Origin: Oligosphaeraceae bacterium
GTDB taxonomy: Bacteria > Verrucomicrobiota > Lentisphaeria > Oligosphaerales > Oligosphaeraceae
Direction: 5' to 3'
DNA: 5,930 nt
Assembly: GCA_012515455.1 (NCBI GenBank)
Contig: JAAYYJ010000427.1
Location: 1-5,930 of the forward strand
Of this stretch, positions 5,315 to 5,930 are shown piece by piece. The translations under genes were made by a program, and so were the position numbers. Each line of letters opens with the position of its first letter. Position 1 is the stretch's first letter. The notes below the pieces were generated by a model that was not told where the DNA came from, did no database searches, and saw only the letters and a program-made list of their open reading frames with translations.

Positions 5315-5930
5315 ATGGGTAATTTGGGTAAAATTTTCGGCCCTGTAGTTGTCATTCTGGCCCTTGCCGCTGCCGTACTCAGCTTCCTGATTGCCAATCA
5401 GCGCATTCACTTCCGGGATCGCGCCGCCATGCTTTCCCAAGGGATGGTCGATACTGCCAAAGCTCTAGATGAGGGTACGAACAGCGGCCTCAGCGGTGCG
5501 GTATCCTTCACCCCGGCCAGTCCCAGCAGTCCCAAGGAGAGCGGTTCTCTGGGCTGGGAGGATTACAAGAAGTCCGCTACAGCCCAGGATGGCTCCTATA
5601 AAAAGACCCTCAGCACTGTACAGGACTTGGCCGCGAAAGTCATTGAGCAGCGCAATGCCTTGACAGCAGGCATTCTGGACAGCGCCAGGGCCCTGAATTA
5701 TCCGGCCGAAGTAGAACTGAACTCCGCAGACCTGAACAGCTTGGACAAATATGCTGAAAGCACCGCCAAGATGGTCGACCATGCCAAAGCAGTAGCTGAA
5801 CGAGATGCCGCAATTCTGCAGAAAGTCAATGAAGTCGCAGGGGTGGTCAACGCCAGCATTGATGACGCGATACTAACCCGCCCAGTAGTCACGGACGATT
5901 CGGGGCAGACAAAACCAGGCGACTATAAGG
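5315..5930 (+). CDS. Unrecognised membrane-anchored helical protein, N-terminal 205 residues (3' end outside window)
   Basis: The frame is open from ATG 5315 to the right edge with no stop, so at least 205 residues are encoded. I do not recognise the family. Residues about 9-28 form one clear hydrophobic segment (F-G-P-V-V-V-I-L-A-L-A-A-A-V-L-S-F-L-I-A), with no lipobox and no obvious signal-peptidase site, so it looks like an uncleaved anchor. Arg30, Arg34 and Arg36 after the segment outnumber the single Lys6 before it, so the positive-inside rule would put the body in the cytoplasm; this is uncertain. Residues 62-80 are rich in Ser, Pro and Gly and look like a linker. Residues about 98-185 are Ala/Glu/Lys/Asp-rich and appear largely helical, perhaps coiled-coil (for example L-D-K-Y-A-E-S-T-A-K-M-V-D-H-A-K). 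Function is unknown. The strong ribosome site and the upstream gap suggest the first gene of its own unit. Confidence 0.75.
   Translation, partial: MGNLGKIFGPVVVILALAAAVLSFLIANQRIHFRDRAAMLSQGMVDTAKALDEGTNSGLSGAVSFTPASPSSPKESGSLGWEDYKKSATAQDGSYKKTLSTVQDLAAKVIEQRNALTAGILDSARALNYPAEVELNSADLNSLDKYAESTAKMVDHAKAVAERDAAILQKVNEVAGVVNASIDDAILTRPVVTDDSGQTKPGDYK

Noticed and set aside
1..5930. CRISPR array, tRNA/rRNA genes, insertion sequences, toxin-antitoxin or defence system
   Set aside because: No regularly spaced repeats, cloverleaf-like segments, transposase motifs or terminal inverted repeats were seen on either strand; the genes are ordinary metabolic and envelope genes.

Overview
The window looks like a piece of chromosome from a GC-rich member of the Planctomycetes-Verrucomicrobia-Chlamydiae group, most likely Lentisphaerota (Victivallis-like). 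The strongest clue is the pseudopilin-like gene at 1762-2472. Its FTLIELLVVIAIIAVLASML N-terminus and its C-terminal H-x10-DG 'F-M-DGHVEHV' motif are typical of the very large pseudopilin families of Lentisphaerota and Planctomycetota. The xylulokinase of the animal XYLB type fits such a lineage but does not prove it. Taxonomy is inferred from family style; no search was run.

Layout, all on the + strand: (1) the 3' end of a dapA-type gene (3-398); (2) a complete LarA/DUF2088 nickel-pincer racemase homologue (432-1718) that keeps the cofactor-binding Lys and the catalytic and nickel-binding His residues; (3) a pseudopilin-like gene (1762-2472) split by one in-frame amber codon at 2038-2040, with the same frame open and recognisable on both sides; (4) an XYLB-like xylulokinase of the FGGY family (2522-4087); (5) a prepilin peptidase (4132-5079) with both catalytic aspartates and the zinc-type Cys pairs; (6) a 235-base AT-richer gap holding possible promoters; (7) the 5' part of an unrecognised membrane-anchored helical protein (5315 to the window end).

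The first five genes are separated by only 33-49 bases, which is compatible with one transcript, although small hairpins lie after the racemase and pilin genes. The set is functionally mixed: lysine biosynthesis or aldolase chemistry, 2-hydroxyacid epimerisation, pentose phosphorylation, and pilin processing. The prepilin peptidase would process class III signal peptides such as that of gene 3. The racemase homologue and xylulokinase may both serve sugar or sugar-acid catabolism, but this is only a neighbourhood inference. I found no CRISPR array, tRNA, rRNA, insertion sequence or defence system. The most notable observations are the amber-split pilin gene, the XYLB-type kinase, the racemase homologue of unknown substrate, the enlarged loop in the peptidase, and the unknown anchored protein at the right edge.
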